Part shown: positions 9,326-17,516 of the stretch, in pieces
Position numbering within the stretch: the stretch's first letter is position 1
Layout: each line of letters begins with the position of its first letter
Source: Sporobacter sp942492735
GTDB taxonomy: Bacteria; Bacillota; Clostridia; Oscillospirales; Oscillospiraceae
Reading direction: 5' to 3'
Length of the DNA stretch: 64,000 nt
Assembly (NCBI GenBank): GCA_942492735.1
Contig: OW818648.1
Span: 3,286,001 to 3,350,000, forward strand
Made by a program: the position numbers and the translations under genes
Notes under the pieces: generated by a model
What the model was told of the DNA's origin: nothing
The model's input: the letters and a program-made list of their open reading frames with translations, nothing else
Databases searched by the model: none

Positions 9326-11556
9326 TGGCTCTTAAAATCTTAATGGCCACAATGAGTCTTGGCATCGGCGGCGCTGAAACGCATATCATTGAACTCGCCT
9401 TCGAGCTGAAGCGGCGCGGGTATGATGTGATGATTGCCTCGAACGGCGGCGTCTATGTCCCGGAAATCGAGGAGCAGGGCATTCGCCATTTTCATGTCCC
9501 CATGAATAAACGAACTGTCTTCAATATGATTACATCCTATTTCCTCTTGCGGAAAATCATAAAAAAAGAGAAGCCTGATATCGTCCACGCGCATGCGCGT
9601 ATATCAGCCTTCATTTGCGGCGTTCTGCATAATGCGCTGCGCTTCCCTTTTGTCACGACGGCACACTGGGTATTCGAAACAGGCGGCGGGCTCAGATACC
9701 TGACGAACTGGGGACAAAAAACCATTGCCGTGTCAGAGGATATCAAAGAATATCTTATTAAGAATTATGATGTCAGCCAAAGAGATATTATCGTCACGAT
9801 CAACGGTATTGACACGTTGAAGTTTTCCGCCGAGACATCAGGCTCAAGGATTATTGATGAATTCGGGCTTGATAAAACATGTCCCATCATCACATATGTC
9901 AGCCGCCTCGATAAGGACAGGGCGCTCGTCGCACGCCAGCTCATTGACATTGCCGAATCGCTTGACCGCCAGATTCCAGGAATACAGCTTCTCATCGCCG
10001 GCGGCGGCGATTCTTACGCTGGCTTAAAAGCGAAAGCAGACGACGTCAATTCATCGGCAGGCCGCCGTCTTATTACGATGACAGGGCCGCGAACAGACAT
10101 CAGTGAAATTATTGCCGCCGGTGATATTTTTATTGGCGTTTCCCGCGCGGCGCTTGAAGCGATGGCATCAATGAAGCCTGTGATTCTGGCCGGCAATGAG
10201 GGCTATATTGGCTTGTTCTCGCGCGATAATCTGCAGGCGGCACAGGACGGCAATTTTTGCTGCCGTGGTTTTGCGATGTCCTCAGAGACGCTTTTACTCA
10301 GAGATATCGTCCGCTGCTTTAACGCACTTTCCGATGAAGAACGCGCAGCCCTCGGCGCATATGAACGGCAGCTTATTTTAGATGAGTACTCTGTTAAGCG
10401 GATGGGCGATGACTGCCTTACGGCATATGAAGCGGTTCGCAGGAAAAAGTATAATGTCGTCATGAGCGGTTATTACGGCTTCGGCAACGCCGGCGACGAG
10501 GCAATTTTACAGTCCATCCATCAAAACATCAATTATTCTGGCGGTGATATATCGATTACCGTTTTATCTAGCGACCCTGAGGACACAAAGAACCGATACG
10601 GTTATGACGCTGTTAACCGCTTTAAACTGTTCACCGTCATCAAGGCACTTCGGAAATGCGACGCGCTCGTTTCGGGCGGCGGCAGCCTGTTGCAGGACCA
10701 CACATCCACACGTTCGCTGTTTTATTACCTCATGATAATCCGCGCGACCGAATTCTTTAAAAAGAAAGTCATGATCTATGCCAACGGCATCGGGCCGGTC
10801 CGAAAAATAATCAACAGAAGGCTCGTCAAGCTTATTGTCGGACGCGCCGATGTCATCACCCTGCGTGATGATGTGTCCGCTCTGGAGCTGCGCAGCATGG
10901 GTGTCAAAAGAGAGGATATCCGCGTGACGGCCGACCCTGTTTTCACACTGAACGGAGCGACCGGCGAGGAAGCTGTCCGCCTGCTTTCAGAAAGCGGCAT
11001 CCCAGCTGACGTGCCGTTTGTCTGTGTTTCTGTGCGCAATTGGAAAGGCATGGGGCTGTTCAAGGAAAACGTCGCCAGACTCTGTGATAACATTCATGAA
11101 ACCTACGGCAGAGCGATCGTCTTCATTGCCATGCAAACGCCTCACGACATCGGTATCAGTTATGAGGTTCAGCGCTTGATGAAAAACAAAGCCTATGTTC
11201 TCGATACGTGCTACACCGCGCAGCAGATCATGGCGATCATCGGGATGGCCGACTTCGTTCTTGCCATGCGTTTGCACACGTTGATTTTCTCGGCTAAAAT
11301 GAGCGTTCCCTTCATCGGCATCGTCTACGACCCGAAGGTCGAAGCGTACATCGACTCACTGGGCATGCTGTCGGCTGGAGACGTCAGGGATTTTAACGCC
11401 GAACATGCAATGGACGATGTCAAAGCCCTCATGGAAGACCGGGGAAAATACGTCGACATCCTCCGGAACAGGTCGGCCGATTTCGAGCACCTCGCCCGCG
11501 AGGACGCCATGCATTTGCTCAGGCTGCTCGAATCAAATACAAAAAACCGGACATGA
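9325..11556 (+). CDS. csaB: Glycosyltransferase-CsaB polysaccharide pyruvyl transferase fusion
   Basis: This 743-residue protein joins two enzymes. Residues 1 to about 370 form a GT4 glycosyltransferase (start LMATMSLGIGGAETHIIELA; donor-lobe motif SRAALEAMASMKPVI near 273-287). From about residue 374 it is a CsaB-type pyruvyl transferase: NVVMSGYYGFGNAGDEAIL, SGGGSLLQDHTS, and a late AMRLHTLIFSA. CsaB adds ketal-pyruvate to the secondary cell-wall polysaccharide, the known ligand of SLH domains. Four SLH proteins lie in this window, so the link is direct. The reading frame is continuous across the junction, which argues against a sequencing artefact. It ends the operon and is followed by a strong terminator. 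Confidence 0.92.
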   Translation: MALKILMATMSLGIGGAETHIIELAFELKRRGYDVMIASNGGVYVPEIEEQGIRHFHVPMNKRTVFNMITSYFLLRKIIKKEKPDIVHAHARISAFICGVLHNALRFPFVTTAHWVFETGGGLRYLTNWGQKTIAVSEDIKEYLIKNYDVSQRDIIVTINGIDTLKFSAETSGSRIIDEFGLDKTCPIITYVSRLDKDRALVARQLIDIAESLDRQIPGIQLLIAGGGDSYAGLKAKADDVNSSAGRRLITMTGPRTDISEIIAAGDIFIGVSRAALEAMASMKPVILAGNEGYIGLFSRDNLQAAQDGNFCCRGFAMSSETLLLRDIVRCFNALSDEERAALGAYERQLILDEYSVKRMGDDCLTAYEAVRRKKYNVVMSGYYGFGNAGDEAILQSIHQNINYSGGDISITVLSSDPEDTKNRYGYDAVNRFKLFTVIKALRKCDALVSGGGSLLQDHTSTRSLFYYLMIIRATEFFKKKVMIYANGIGPVRKIINRRLVKLIVGRADVITLRDDVSALELRSMGVKREDIRVTADPVFTLNGATGEEAVRLLSESGIPADVPFVCVSVRNWKGMGLFKENVARLCDNIHETYGRAIVFIAMQTPHDIGISYEVQRLMKNKAYVLDTCYTAQQIMAIIGMADFVLAMRLHTLIFSAKMSVPFIGIVYDPKVEAYIDSLGMLSAGDVRDFNAEHAMDDVKALMEDRGKYVDILRNRSADFEHLAREDAMHLLRLLESNTKNRT

Positions 11557-11563
11557 CGTCCGG
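11537..11563 (-). terminator. Terminator of icd (minus strand)
   Basis: A 6-bp stem CCGGAC/GTCCGG (11547-11552 with 11558-11563) is followed, on the minus strand, by a run of six T. It overlaps the last codons of csaB, so it is used in the opposite direction, after icd. Confidence 0.6.
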
Positions 11564-11575
11564 CTCAGCCTATAG

Positions 11576-11621
11576 ACAAAGCCGCTTTTGGTTCACAGAC
11601 CCGAAAGCGGCTTTGTATTTT
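11576..11621 (+). terminator. Terminator of the murJ-csaB operon
   Basis: A 16-bp stem, 11576-11591 with 11601-11616 and one G-T pair, is followed by ATTTTTA. It sits 20 bp after the csaB stop, between convergent genes. Confidence 0.85.
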
Positions 11622-12820
11622 TATAGTTTTGCAGCAATGGCGTCGATGAATTCCTCGGTGGTGACAGCAGCAGCCTCGAAACCGTCATCCGTAAGGGCGG
11701 CGAGCTCTTTTGGCATCTTGCCGCTCAGGAGTGTGTCGAAGCAGGCCTTTTCGAGCTTGTCCGCAAAAGCAGCGAGGTTATTGAGTCCGTCGAGCTCTCC
11801 CCTTTTGCGGAGTGCGCCCGACCAGGCGAAGATTGTGGCCATCGGGTTTGTTGAGGTCTTTTCGCCCTTGAGGTAATTATAATAATGCTTTGTTACGGTG
11901 CCGTGCGCGGCCTCAAATTCATAGATACCTTCAGGAGATACGAGCACGCTTGTCATCATAGCAAGCGACCCGAAGGCCGTTGAAACCATGTCGCTCATCA
12001 CATCGCCGTCATAGTTTTTCAGGGCCCATATGAAGCCGCCCCTCGAACGCATCACGCGGGCCACGGCGTCGTCGATAAGCGTATAGAAGTACTCGATGCC
12101 GAGCTTTTTGAAATCGTCCTTATAGTTTTCAAATTCCTCTTCGAAGATTACTTTAAACTGCCCGTCATAGATCTTTGAAATCGTATCCTTCGTCGAAAAC
12201 CACAGGTCCTGCTTCGTGTCGACGGCGTATTTAAAGCAGGCTTTCGCAAAGCTTTTGATGCTGTCTTCCGTATTGTGCATACCCTGGAAGATGGCAGGAC
12301 CTTTTGTCTTTTGAACCGTAACAGTCTTCTCCAGGCCGCTTTCACCTCTGAAGGTCATCGTGCATTCGCCTGCTTCATCTGTGAGCATTTCGGCGGCTTT
12401 ATAGACATCGCCGTACGCGTGACGGGCGATTGTGATCGGCTGTTCCCAGTTTTTTACGACGGGCTTAATGCAGCTGATCGTAATCGGCGCGCGGAAAACC
12501 GTCCCATCAAGGATGGAGCGTATTGTGGCGTTCGGTGATTTCCACATCTCGGTAAGCTGTGGATACTCGACCATACGCTGCCGGTTTGGTGTGATGGTGG
12601 CGCATTTAACGGCGACACCGAGGCGCTTCGCCGCGTTAGCCGCGTCAACCGTCACCTGATCCTTCGTTTCATTGCGATGCAGCAGGCCGAGATCATAATA
12701 CTCCGATTTGAGGTCGACAAAAGGGAGAATAAGCTTGTCTTTAATCATCTGCCACAGGACGCGGGTCATCTCGTCCCCGTCCATCTCGACAAGCGGTGTG
12801 GTCATTTGGATTTTTGGCAT
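11621..12820 (-). CDS. icd: NADP-dependent isocitrate dehydrogenase
   Basis: This 399-residue enzyme oxidatively decarboxylates isocitrate to 2-oxoglutarate and is cytoplasmic. Sequence features such as PLVEMDGDEMTRVLW, ATITPNRQRM and GTVFRAPI place it in the subfamily that also holds eukaryotic NADP-IDH, rather than the E. coli Icd type. A GGAGG ribosome binding site lies 7 bp before the ATG. It is downstream of a GNAT gene and an aconitase-like hydratase on the same strand, consistent with a short citrate-to-2-oxoglutarate (glutamate supply) unit. Citrate synthase is not in the window. Confidence 0.95.
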   Translation of the reverse strand: MPKIQMTTPLVEMDGDEMTRVLWQMIKDKLILPFVDLKSEYYDLGLLHRNETKDQVTVDAANAAKRLGVAVKCATITPNRQRMVEYPQLTEMWKSPNATIRSILDGTVFRAPITISCIKPVVKNWEQPITIARHAYGDVYKAAEMLTDEAGECTMTFRGESGLEKTVTVQKTKGPAIFQGMHNTEDSIKSFAKACFKYAVDTKQDLWFSTKDTISKIYDGQFKVIFEEEFENYKDDFKKLGIEYFYTLIDDAVARVMRSRGGFIWALKNYDGDVMSDMVSTAFGSLAMMTSVLVSPEGIYEFEAAHGTVTKHYYNYLKGEKTSTNPMATIFAWSGALRKRGELDGLNNLAAFADKLEKACFDTLLSGKMPKELAALTDDGFEAAAVTTEEFIDAIAAKL

Positions 12821-12847
12821 ATATTTTTACCTCCGTGAATTGTTTTA

Positions 12848-12873
12848 GGGCGACCACACAGGGTTGCCCCTAC
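12848..12873. repeat. GTAGGGGC-type short palindromic intergenic repeat
   Basis: On the minus strand it reads GTAGGGGCAACC...GGTCGCCC. It belongs to a family also seen at 15806-15829, 15884-15908, 37727-37752, as two inverted copies at 58889-58960, and in degenerate form near 256. This copy lies between the GNAT gene and icd and would be part of their shared transcript. Confidence 0.6.
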
Positions 12874-12922
12874 AGAATAATATCAGGCTTTGGGTAGGGC
12901 GGCCTTAAGTGACCGTCCGCGT

Positions 12923-13492
12923 TTACAGCGCAGCATGCCTCATACCTCGGGTGGCGGGTGGGTTTTTATACTCCTCACGCAGGATTGAATAGCAGGCCGC
13001 GTCGGAAACCGCGCCGTTATAAAGCTGAATAGCCCGTCTCAGTGTCCCCTCATAGACGAATCCGCATTTTTCAATCACGCGTTTTGATTGAACATTTGAG
13101 GGAAAATGGTTCGTTGTCACAATATCGAGATGCAAGTGAGCAAACGCATGCCTGAGCAGTGCCTGTGCCGCCTCTTTGGCATAGCCGGAGCCCCAAAAAG
13201 CTTCGGATAAAGAGAACGTCAGCATCTTGCATTTATCCAGCGTCGGTCTGAAAACGTCAACATTGAGGCCAACCGCACCGATGACCTTTTTATGCAATCG
13301 ATGCTCAATGGCCCAAACATCTTCTCTGTCGATATACCGATCAATCAATCCCGGCACATCGGCCCTGTTATCCATCGGCTTCCATCCCGCACCCTTTGCG
13401 ACATTTGGATTGCCGACAATTTCATATAAATCATCCGCATCGCTATGATTCCATCCGCGCAGTATGAGTCGTTCGGTTGTCAGAGTCTGCAT
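12923..13492 (-). CDS. GNAT family N-acetyltransferase (RimJ/RimL-like)
   Basis: This 189-residue acetyltransferase opens with TLTTERLILRGWNHSDADDLYEI, the standard start of RimJ/RimL-type GNATs. The acetyl-CoA region is near WGSGYAKEAAQALLRHAF, and the late VIEKCGFVYEGTLRRA motif is present. The substrate is unknown; the family acetylates ribosomal-protein N termini or small molecules. An AGGAGGT ribosome binding site precedes the ATG by 5 bp. The gene starts only 17 bp after the hydratase stop, so the two are probably co-transcribed, although a functional link is not evident. Confidence 0.9.
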   Translation of the reverse strand: MQTLTTERLILRGWNHSDADDLYEIVGNPNVAKGAGWKPMDNRADVPGLIDRYIDREDVWAIEHRLHKKVIGAVGLNVDVFRPTLDKCKMLTFSLSEAFWGSGYAKEAAQALLRHAFAHLHLDIVTTNHFPSNVQSKRVIEKCGFVYEGTLRRAIQLYNGAVSDAACYSILREEYKNPPATRGMRHAAL

Positions 13493-13509
13493 ACGATACC
13501 TCCTGATGG

Positions 13510-15765
13510 TTATTTCCCATACCCGGCGGCGTAATAGTTCATGAGGCAGCCTTCGGTGAGGATGAGTTTTTCGTCGGGGCTGAGGCCTTTGCAGTGGAGG
13601 GTGATATCTTTGACGGTATCTTTCGTGATGACTTTCCCCTGGATTGTCTCAACGCTGTTCAAGATGGCTTCTCTGATGCCGGGGATATAGATGTAATCAC
13701 CGTCTGTGAAGTCAAACGGTTCGGTTTTATCGATGGTAAACGGGACAATACCCCAGTTGAGGCAATTGGAGCGGTAGCGCTTTGTGGCGTATTCGTAGCA
13801 AACGTTCGCCCAGCCGCCTAAAACTTTTTGGCAGGAGGCCGCCTGCTCGCGGGCGCTGCCGTCGCCGGGTTTTTTAGCGAATACGCAGGAGCCTACGGTC
13901 GTCTTTCCGATATCGCCGCCGACCTTTTTCAAAATGTCAGCAGCCTCTGTGGGTGCTTCCCCGTTCCGGCGCGCGGTTTCTATATCGCGGACGGCTTTGC
14001 TCCGCTTCACATACTCCGGTACACGGCGCGAGAGTGTGAATTCAGAAAGAGCAATCGGATTTGAGCGATACGAGGAGGTCTCTCCTGATGGTATGAGCTC
14101 GTCCGTTGTTGTGACCTCATCACGAATAACGGCGCAGAGCTTCACAAGCAGATTGTCATCCATACGGTACATTTTCGGCCAGTCCGCGATGTTCGGCCCG
14201 AAGCGAAGCTGGGCGGACGGGTCGGGTTTGCCGTACCCGTTGTAAACGCGCTTTTCGTAGATTGTGGGGTCGTATTTATACTCACGCGGTATGACCTGAT
14301 AATCGATATCGGTTGCGGCTGTGAGAATGCCTCCGTTTGCGGCCGTTGCGGCAATTGAACGCGCGTCCATCAGAGCGACAGCAGCAATCTGCCCGTTCCC
14401 GGGCTTTGAGCCCTCGCGGTTTGCAAAATTGCGCGTGGCGTGGCGGATGGACAGCGTGTTGTTCGCCGGTGTATCGCCCGCACCGAAGCATGGACCGCAG
14501 AACGCGGACTTTATCAACGCCCCAGCTTCCATAAGCGACGCGGATAACCCGTCTTTTGTCATGGCAAGGCCGATAGGGGTTGATGACGGATAAACAGACA
14601 GCGAAAAATAGCCGCTGCCGACGGATTTGCCGGTTAGAATATCAGTAGCCTCGGAGATGTTCTCATACATGCCGCCGGAGCAACCGACGATGACGCCCTG
14701 CTCGACAGCGACCTGTCCCTTTTCATTGATATTGCGACGCAGATCCAGCTTGACACTGCCGCCGAGCTCCTTATTGCACTCCTCCTCGATTTCAGCAAAA
14801 ATGCGTGAAGGATCCTTTTGCAGCGCATGGATGGTATACGCCTTCGATGGGTGGAACGGTAAGGCAATCATCGATTCCATCTCGCTGAGATTTACTTTTA
14901 TCATGGAATCGTAATACGCGCCGTCAGCAGTGCTGACCTTCTCATATGCCTCGGGACGTCCGACGTTTTTATAATACGCTGCGACTTTGTCATCCGTCTC
15001 CCAGATTGATGACAGGCAGCTTGTCTCTGTCGTCATGACGTCGATGCCGATGCGAAAGTCCATCGAGAGCGCGCCAATTCCGGGTCCGGCGAATTCCATG
15101 ATCTTATTTTTGACAAGGCCATTGCCGAAGGTCGCGCCGACGAGTGCAATCGCCACGTCGTGCGGGCCGACACCATGCGAAACCGTACCTTCCACCCAGA
15201 CGAGGACGACCTCCGGTGCATCGACATCATAAGTATTTTCCAACAGCTGCTTGGCGAGTTCTCCCCCGCCTTCGCCGACGCCGAGCGTGCCGTAGCAGCC
15301 GTAACGCGTGTGGGAGTCGGAGCCGAGAATCATTTTGCCGCAGCCTGCAAGCGCTTCGCGCGCATATTGATGTATAACGGCCTGATTGGCGGGCACGAAA
15401 ATGCCGCCGTATTTCTTCGCGGCAGACAGACCAAACGCGTGGTCATCCTCGTTAATCGTTCCGCCAACGGCGCACAGGCTGTTGTGGCAGTTCGTCATGG
15501 CGTACGGAATCGGGAACTTCGTCATCCCCGAAGCGCGCGCGGTCTGAATAATACCGACATATGTGATATCGTGTGACACAAGCGCATCAAACTTGATCTT
15601 CATTTTTTTAGGATCTGTGCTCTTGTCGTGCTTGCGAAGAATCTGATAGGCCATTGTCTTTTCTCTGCCTGCATCCGTCACCTGGACATCCTGCGATTTC
15701 TGCGCCGCGACAGGCTTTCCTGACACGATATAGACGCCGTTCTTGTGAAGTTCCGTCATTGACAT
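13510..15765 (-). CDS. Aconitase-family hydratase (YbhJ-like)
   Basis: This 751-residue protein belongs to the aconitase superfamily and is close in length to E. coli YbhJ. The three Fe-S ligands are visible as Cys362 (IVGCSGGMYEN), Cys423 and Cys426 (CGPC), with GSDSHT at 149-154. The usual GSCTNS context of the first ligand is replaced by GCSGGM, so it is not a standard AcnA or AcnB. Its position upstream of icd suggests that it interconverts citrate and isocitrate, though another hydroxy-acid substrate is possible. An AGAGGAG ribosome binding site lies about 9 bp before ATG 15765. Confidence 0.87.
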   Translation of the reverse strand: MSMTELHKNGVYIVSGKPVAAQKSQDVQVTDAGREKTMAYQILRKHDKSTDPKKMKIKFDALVSHDITYVGIIQTARASGMTKFPIPYAMTNCHNSLCAVGGTINEDDHAFGLSAAKKYGGIFVPANQAVIHQYAREALAGCGKMILGSDSHTRYGCYGTLGVGEGGGELAKQLLENTYDVDAPEVVLVWVEGTVSHGVGPHDVAIALVGATFGNGLVKNKIMEFAGPGIGALSMDFRIGIDVMTTETSCLSSIWETDDKVAAYYKNVGRPEAYEKVSTADGAYYDSMIKVNLSEMESMIALPFHPSKAYTIHALQKDPSRIFAEIEEECNKELGGSVKLDLRRNINEKGQVAVEQGVIVGCSGGMYENISEATDILTGKSVGSGYFSLSVYPSSTPIGLAMTKDGLSASLMEAGALIKSAFCGPCFGAGDTPANNTLSIRHATRNFANREGSKPGNGQIAAVALMDARSIAATAANGGILTAATDIDYQVIPREYKYDPTIYEKRVYNGYGKPDPSAQLRFGPNIADWPKMYRMDDNLLVKLCAVIRDEVTTTDELIPSGETSSYRSNPIALSEFTLSRRVPEYVKRSKAVRDIETARRNGEAPTEAADILKKVGGDIGKTTVGSCVFAKKPGDGSAREQAASCQKVLGGWANVCYEYATKRYRSNCLNWGIVPFTIDKTEPFDFTDGDYIYIPGIREAILNSVETIQGKVITKDTVKDITLHCKGLSPDEKLILTEGCLMNYYAAGYGK

Positions 15766-15805
15766 GTGTGTGGTCTCCTCTGATAGAATATCTTAAAATA
15801 TGACG

Positions 15806-15908
15806 ACGGGCGAACACAGTTCGCACCGACGCATTTGCAGGTATAAATGTGCATAGAAACTGGAGATGCATTGTTTTTATCTCGTAGGGGCGGATTCCAT
15901 ATCCGCCC
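15806..15908. repeat. Two GTAGGGGCG-type palindromic repeats
   Basis: The first copy (15806-15829) contains GGGCGAACACAGTTCGC. The second (15884-15908) is GTAGGGGCGGATT...ATCCGCCC, a near-perfect hairpin. Both lie in the 237-bp gap upstream of the hydratase gene, where I see no coding sequence and no clear promoter. Confidence 0.6.
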
Positions 15909-15911
15909 TGA

Positions 15912-15985
15912 CGTGTCGGCGTTACTCGGCACAGGAGACAATCCCCAGCCGCCTGCGCGCGACAGCTCCATTGAAAAGGGAGCCT
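15912..15985. repeat. 74-bp dispersed repeat, copy 1
   Basis: This 74-bp unit starts CGTGTCGG and ends GGAGCCT. It matches the unit at 48359-48432 in length and in about 60 of 74 positions by eye. It ends with hairpin-forming halves (GACAGCTCC / GGGAGCC). It directly follows a GTAGGGGCG repeat. Confidence 0.65.
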
Positions 15986-16002
15986 AATAGTGTGCGGTTG
16001 AG

Positions 16003-16737
16003 TTAAAAATTCCCTGTGTGGTACATAATGGCCGACAGTGCGGCGAGGGGGGCTGTTTCGCAGCGGAGGATGCGAGGGCCTAATGATACGGAGCGCATGC
16101 CGTTTTGGATAGCAAACAGTGCTTCCTCAGGCTCAAAACCGCCCTCGGGGCCGGTCATGATTGAAACGGTTTTCGGATACTCGCATGAAACAAGCACATC
16201 CTTTATGCTCCGAACCTTTTCGCACTCATATAAAAATAGAGGCAAATCATTTTTGGAAGCGCTCAAAACCGCGTTCTCAAACGACTGCACGGCTGTCACC
16301 CAGGGAATTTTCCCACGTCCTGACTGCTTGGCCGCCTCTTCGGCAATCTTCTGGAGCCGCCCTGTCTTATGGACGACAGAGAGGGTTTCGGGTTTTGATA
16401 CGCACCTGGCTGACGGGTACAATACAATTTCAGATGCGCCGAGCTCAACCGACTTCTGAACGACCAGCTCCAGCTTGTCACCCTTGGCATAAGCTATATA
16501 AACGGCACAGAAAACAGACGGTTCGCCCGCTGACAGCGCAATAGATGTTATTTCCGCTTCAGCGCCGCTGTCTGAAATCTTTGTCAGAATGCAGGTATAA
16601 TCCTTCCCAGCGCTGTCGCATACCGTAAAGCTCTCGCCGTGACGGATGCGTAATGCCCGGAGATGCTCAATTTCCTTAACATTCAAATAGGCGACACCGC
16701 CGAATATATTCGAGGCGGCAACAAAAAATCTCGGCAT
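16003..16737 (-). CDS. rsmE: 16S rRNA (uracil1498-N3)-methyltransferase RsmE
   Basis: This 244-residue SPOUT-fold methyltransferase methylates U1498 of 16S rRNA. It has the N-terminal PUA-like RsmE start (MPRFFVAASNIFGG), the Q-K-SVELGASEIVLY segment, and the SAM-binding trefoil-knot motifs MTGPEGGFEPEE and LGPRILRCETAPLAALS. Length and start are standard. In many Firmicutes it follows prmA, but here the upstream neighbour is divergent and no prmA is visible. A good promoter lies just upstream. Confidence 0.96.
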   Translation of the reverse strand: MPRFFVAASNIFGGVAYLNVKEIEHLRALRIRHGESFTVCDSAGKDYTCILTKISDSGAEAEITSIALSAGEPSVFCAVYIAYAKGDKLELVVQKSVELGASEIVLYPSARCVSKPETLSVVHKTGRLQKIAEEAAKQSGRGKIPWVTAVQSFENAVLSASKNDLPLFLYECEKVRSIKDVLVSCEYPKTVSIMTGPEGGFEPEEALFAIQNGMRSVSLGPRILRCETAPLAALSAIMYHTGNF

Positions 16738-16763
16738 ATCAGCATCCCCTTTCCCGTTTTTCC

Positions 16764-16792
16764 ATTCTAGCAGATTGACTGCACTCTGGCAA
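16764..16792 (-). promoter_or_regulatory. Sigma-A promoter of rsmE
   Basis: On the minus strand TTGCCA (16792-16787) and TAGAAT (16769-16764) have a 17-bp spacer, 27 bp upstream of the rsmE start. Confidence 0.6.
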
Positions 16793-16887
16793 TATTGACA
16801 GCATAGAATAATTTAGTCCATGGCACTCCATATCCTTGGAGAAACGCACAAAATGATCTATTTCTTCTTCCTGAAGGACTGATTTTT

Positions 16888-17349
16888 ATGGATAACAATG
16901 ATCTACAATTTGATAAAGCTAAATTCAACGCTGTATGGCAGCGGATCATGCCAGGGACGGAGGATATCGGGCAGCTCCGCAGATTTATGGATGATGAGGC
17001 AAGCGACGCGCAAATTTATTGCATGCTCGCTTCCATGTGCTCCGGCAGTTCACGGCAGACGCTCCTCCGAATCTCATCCGATGAAAGATACCACCTAAAA
17101 AAACTCAGAGCGCAGCACTTCATCCTCACAGGTGAGACGTATAAGCCCCCAAGCACCTGCCCGCTCATATATTCGGTGCCGGATACGCTCCGCAGAAAGT
17201 ATACAGGCGAAAAAGAAGGTTCGGCCGCTTATCGTGCCGGCGCTGAAAAAACATTGAATAAAGATCTTGCGGATACTTATTTGGCTTTTTCTGAAGATGA
17301 AGCGCATCATTCCAGAATGATCGGCTGTATTATCGAGAATTTGTTATAA
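16888..17349 (+). CDS. Ferritin-like (rubrerythrin-type) diiron protein
   Basis: This 153-residue, all-helical protein carries diiron-type ligands: Glu37 in DDEASDAQIY, Glu66-x2-His69 (DERYH) and Glu138-x2-His141 (DEAHH). That pattern fits the ferritin-like/rubrerythrin superfamily. There is no C-terminal rubredoxin CxxC pair, so it would need an external electron donor if it is a peroxidase. It is probably cytoplasmic and part of oxidative-stress defence in an anaerobe, or iron handling. It is followed by a strong hairpin and stands alone as a transcription unit. Confidence 0.82.
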   Translation: MDNNDLQFDKAKFNAVWQRIMPGTEDIGQLRRFMDDEASDAQIYCMLASMCSGSSRQTLLRISSDERYHLKKLRAQHFILTGETYKPPSTCPLIYSVPDTLRRKYTGEKEGSAAYRAGAEKTLNKDLADTYLAFSEDEAHHSRMIGCIIENLL

Positions 17350-17358
17350 ATCGATTTC

Positions 17359-17392
17359 CAGGTGGATGCAGGTTAATGCATCCACCTGCATT
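17359..17392 (+). terminator. Terminator after the ferritin-like gene
   Basis: A perfect 12-bp stem (17359-17370 with 17377-17388, loop GGTTAA) is followed by CATTGTTT, a weak T tract. Confidence 0.75.
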
Positions 17393-17437
17393 GTTTATCA
17401 TATGAATTATTGCCTGTTTTTTATTGTCAAACCACAA

Positions 17438-17466
17438 TTGACAAAGGCTGGGGAAGAAATTAGAAT
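17438..17466 (+). promoter_or_regulatory. Strong sigma-A promoter of the flavin oxidoreductase gene
   Basis: A consensus TTGACA (17438-17443) and TAGAAT (17461-17466) are separated by exactly 17 bp, 51 bp upstream of ATG 17517. Confidence 0.8.
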
Positions 17467-17516
17467 AGGGTCGTGCTAGATTACTCCTGCGCTATAACGA
17501 AAGGAGCATTCATTGT

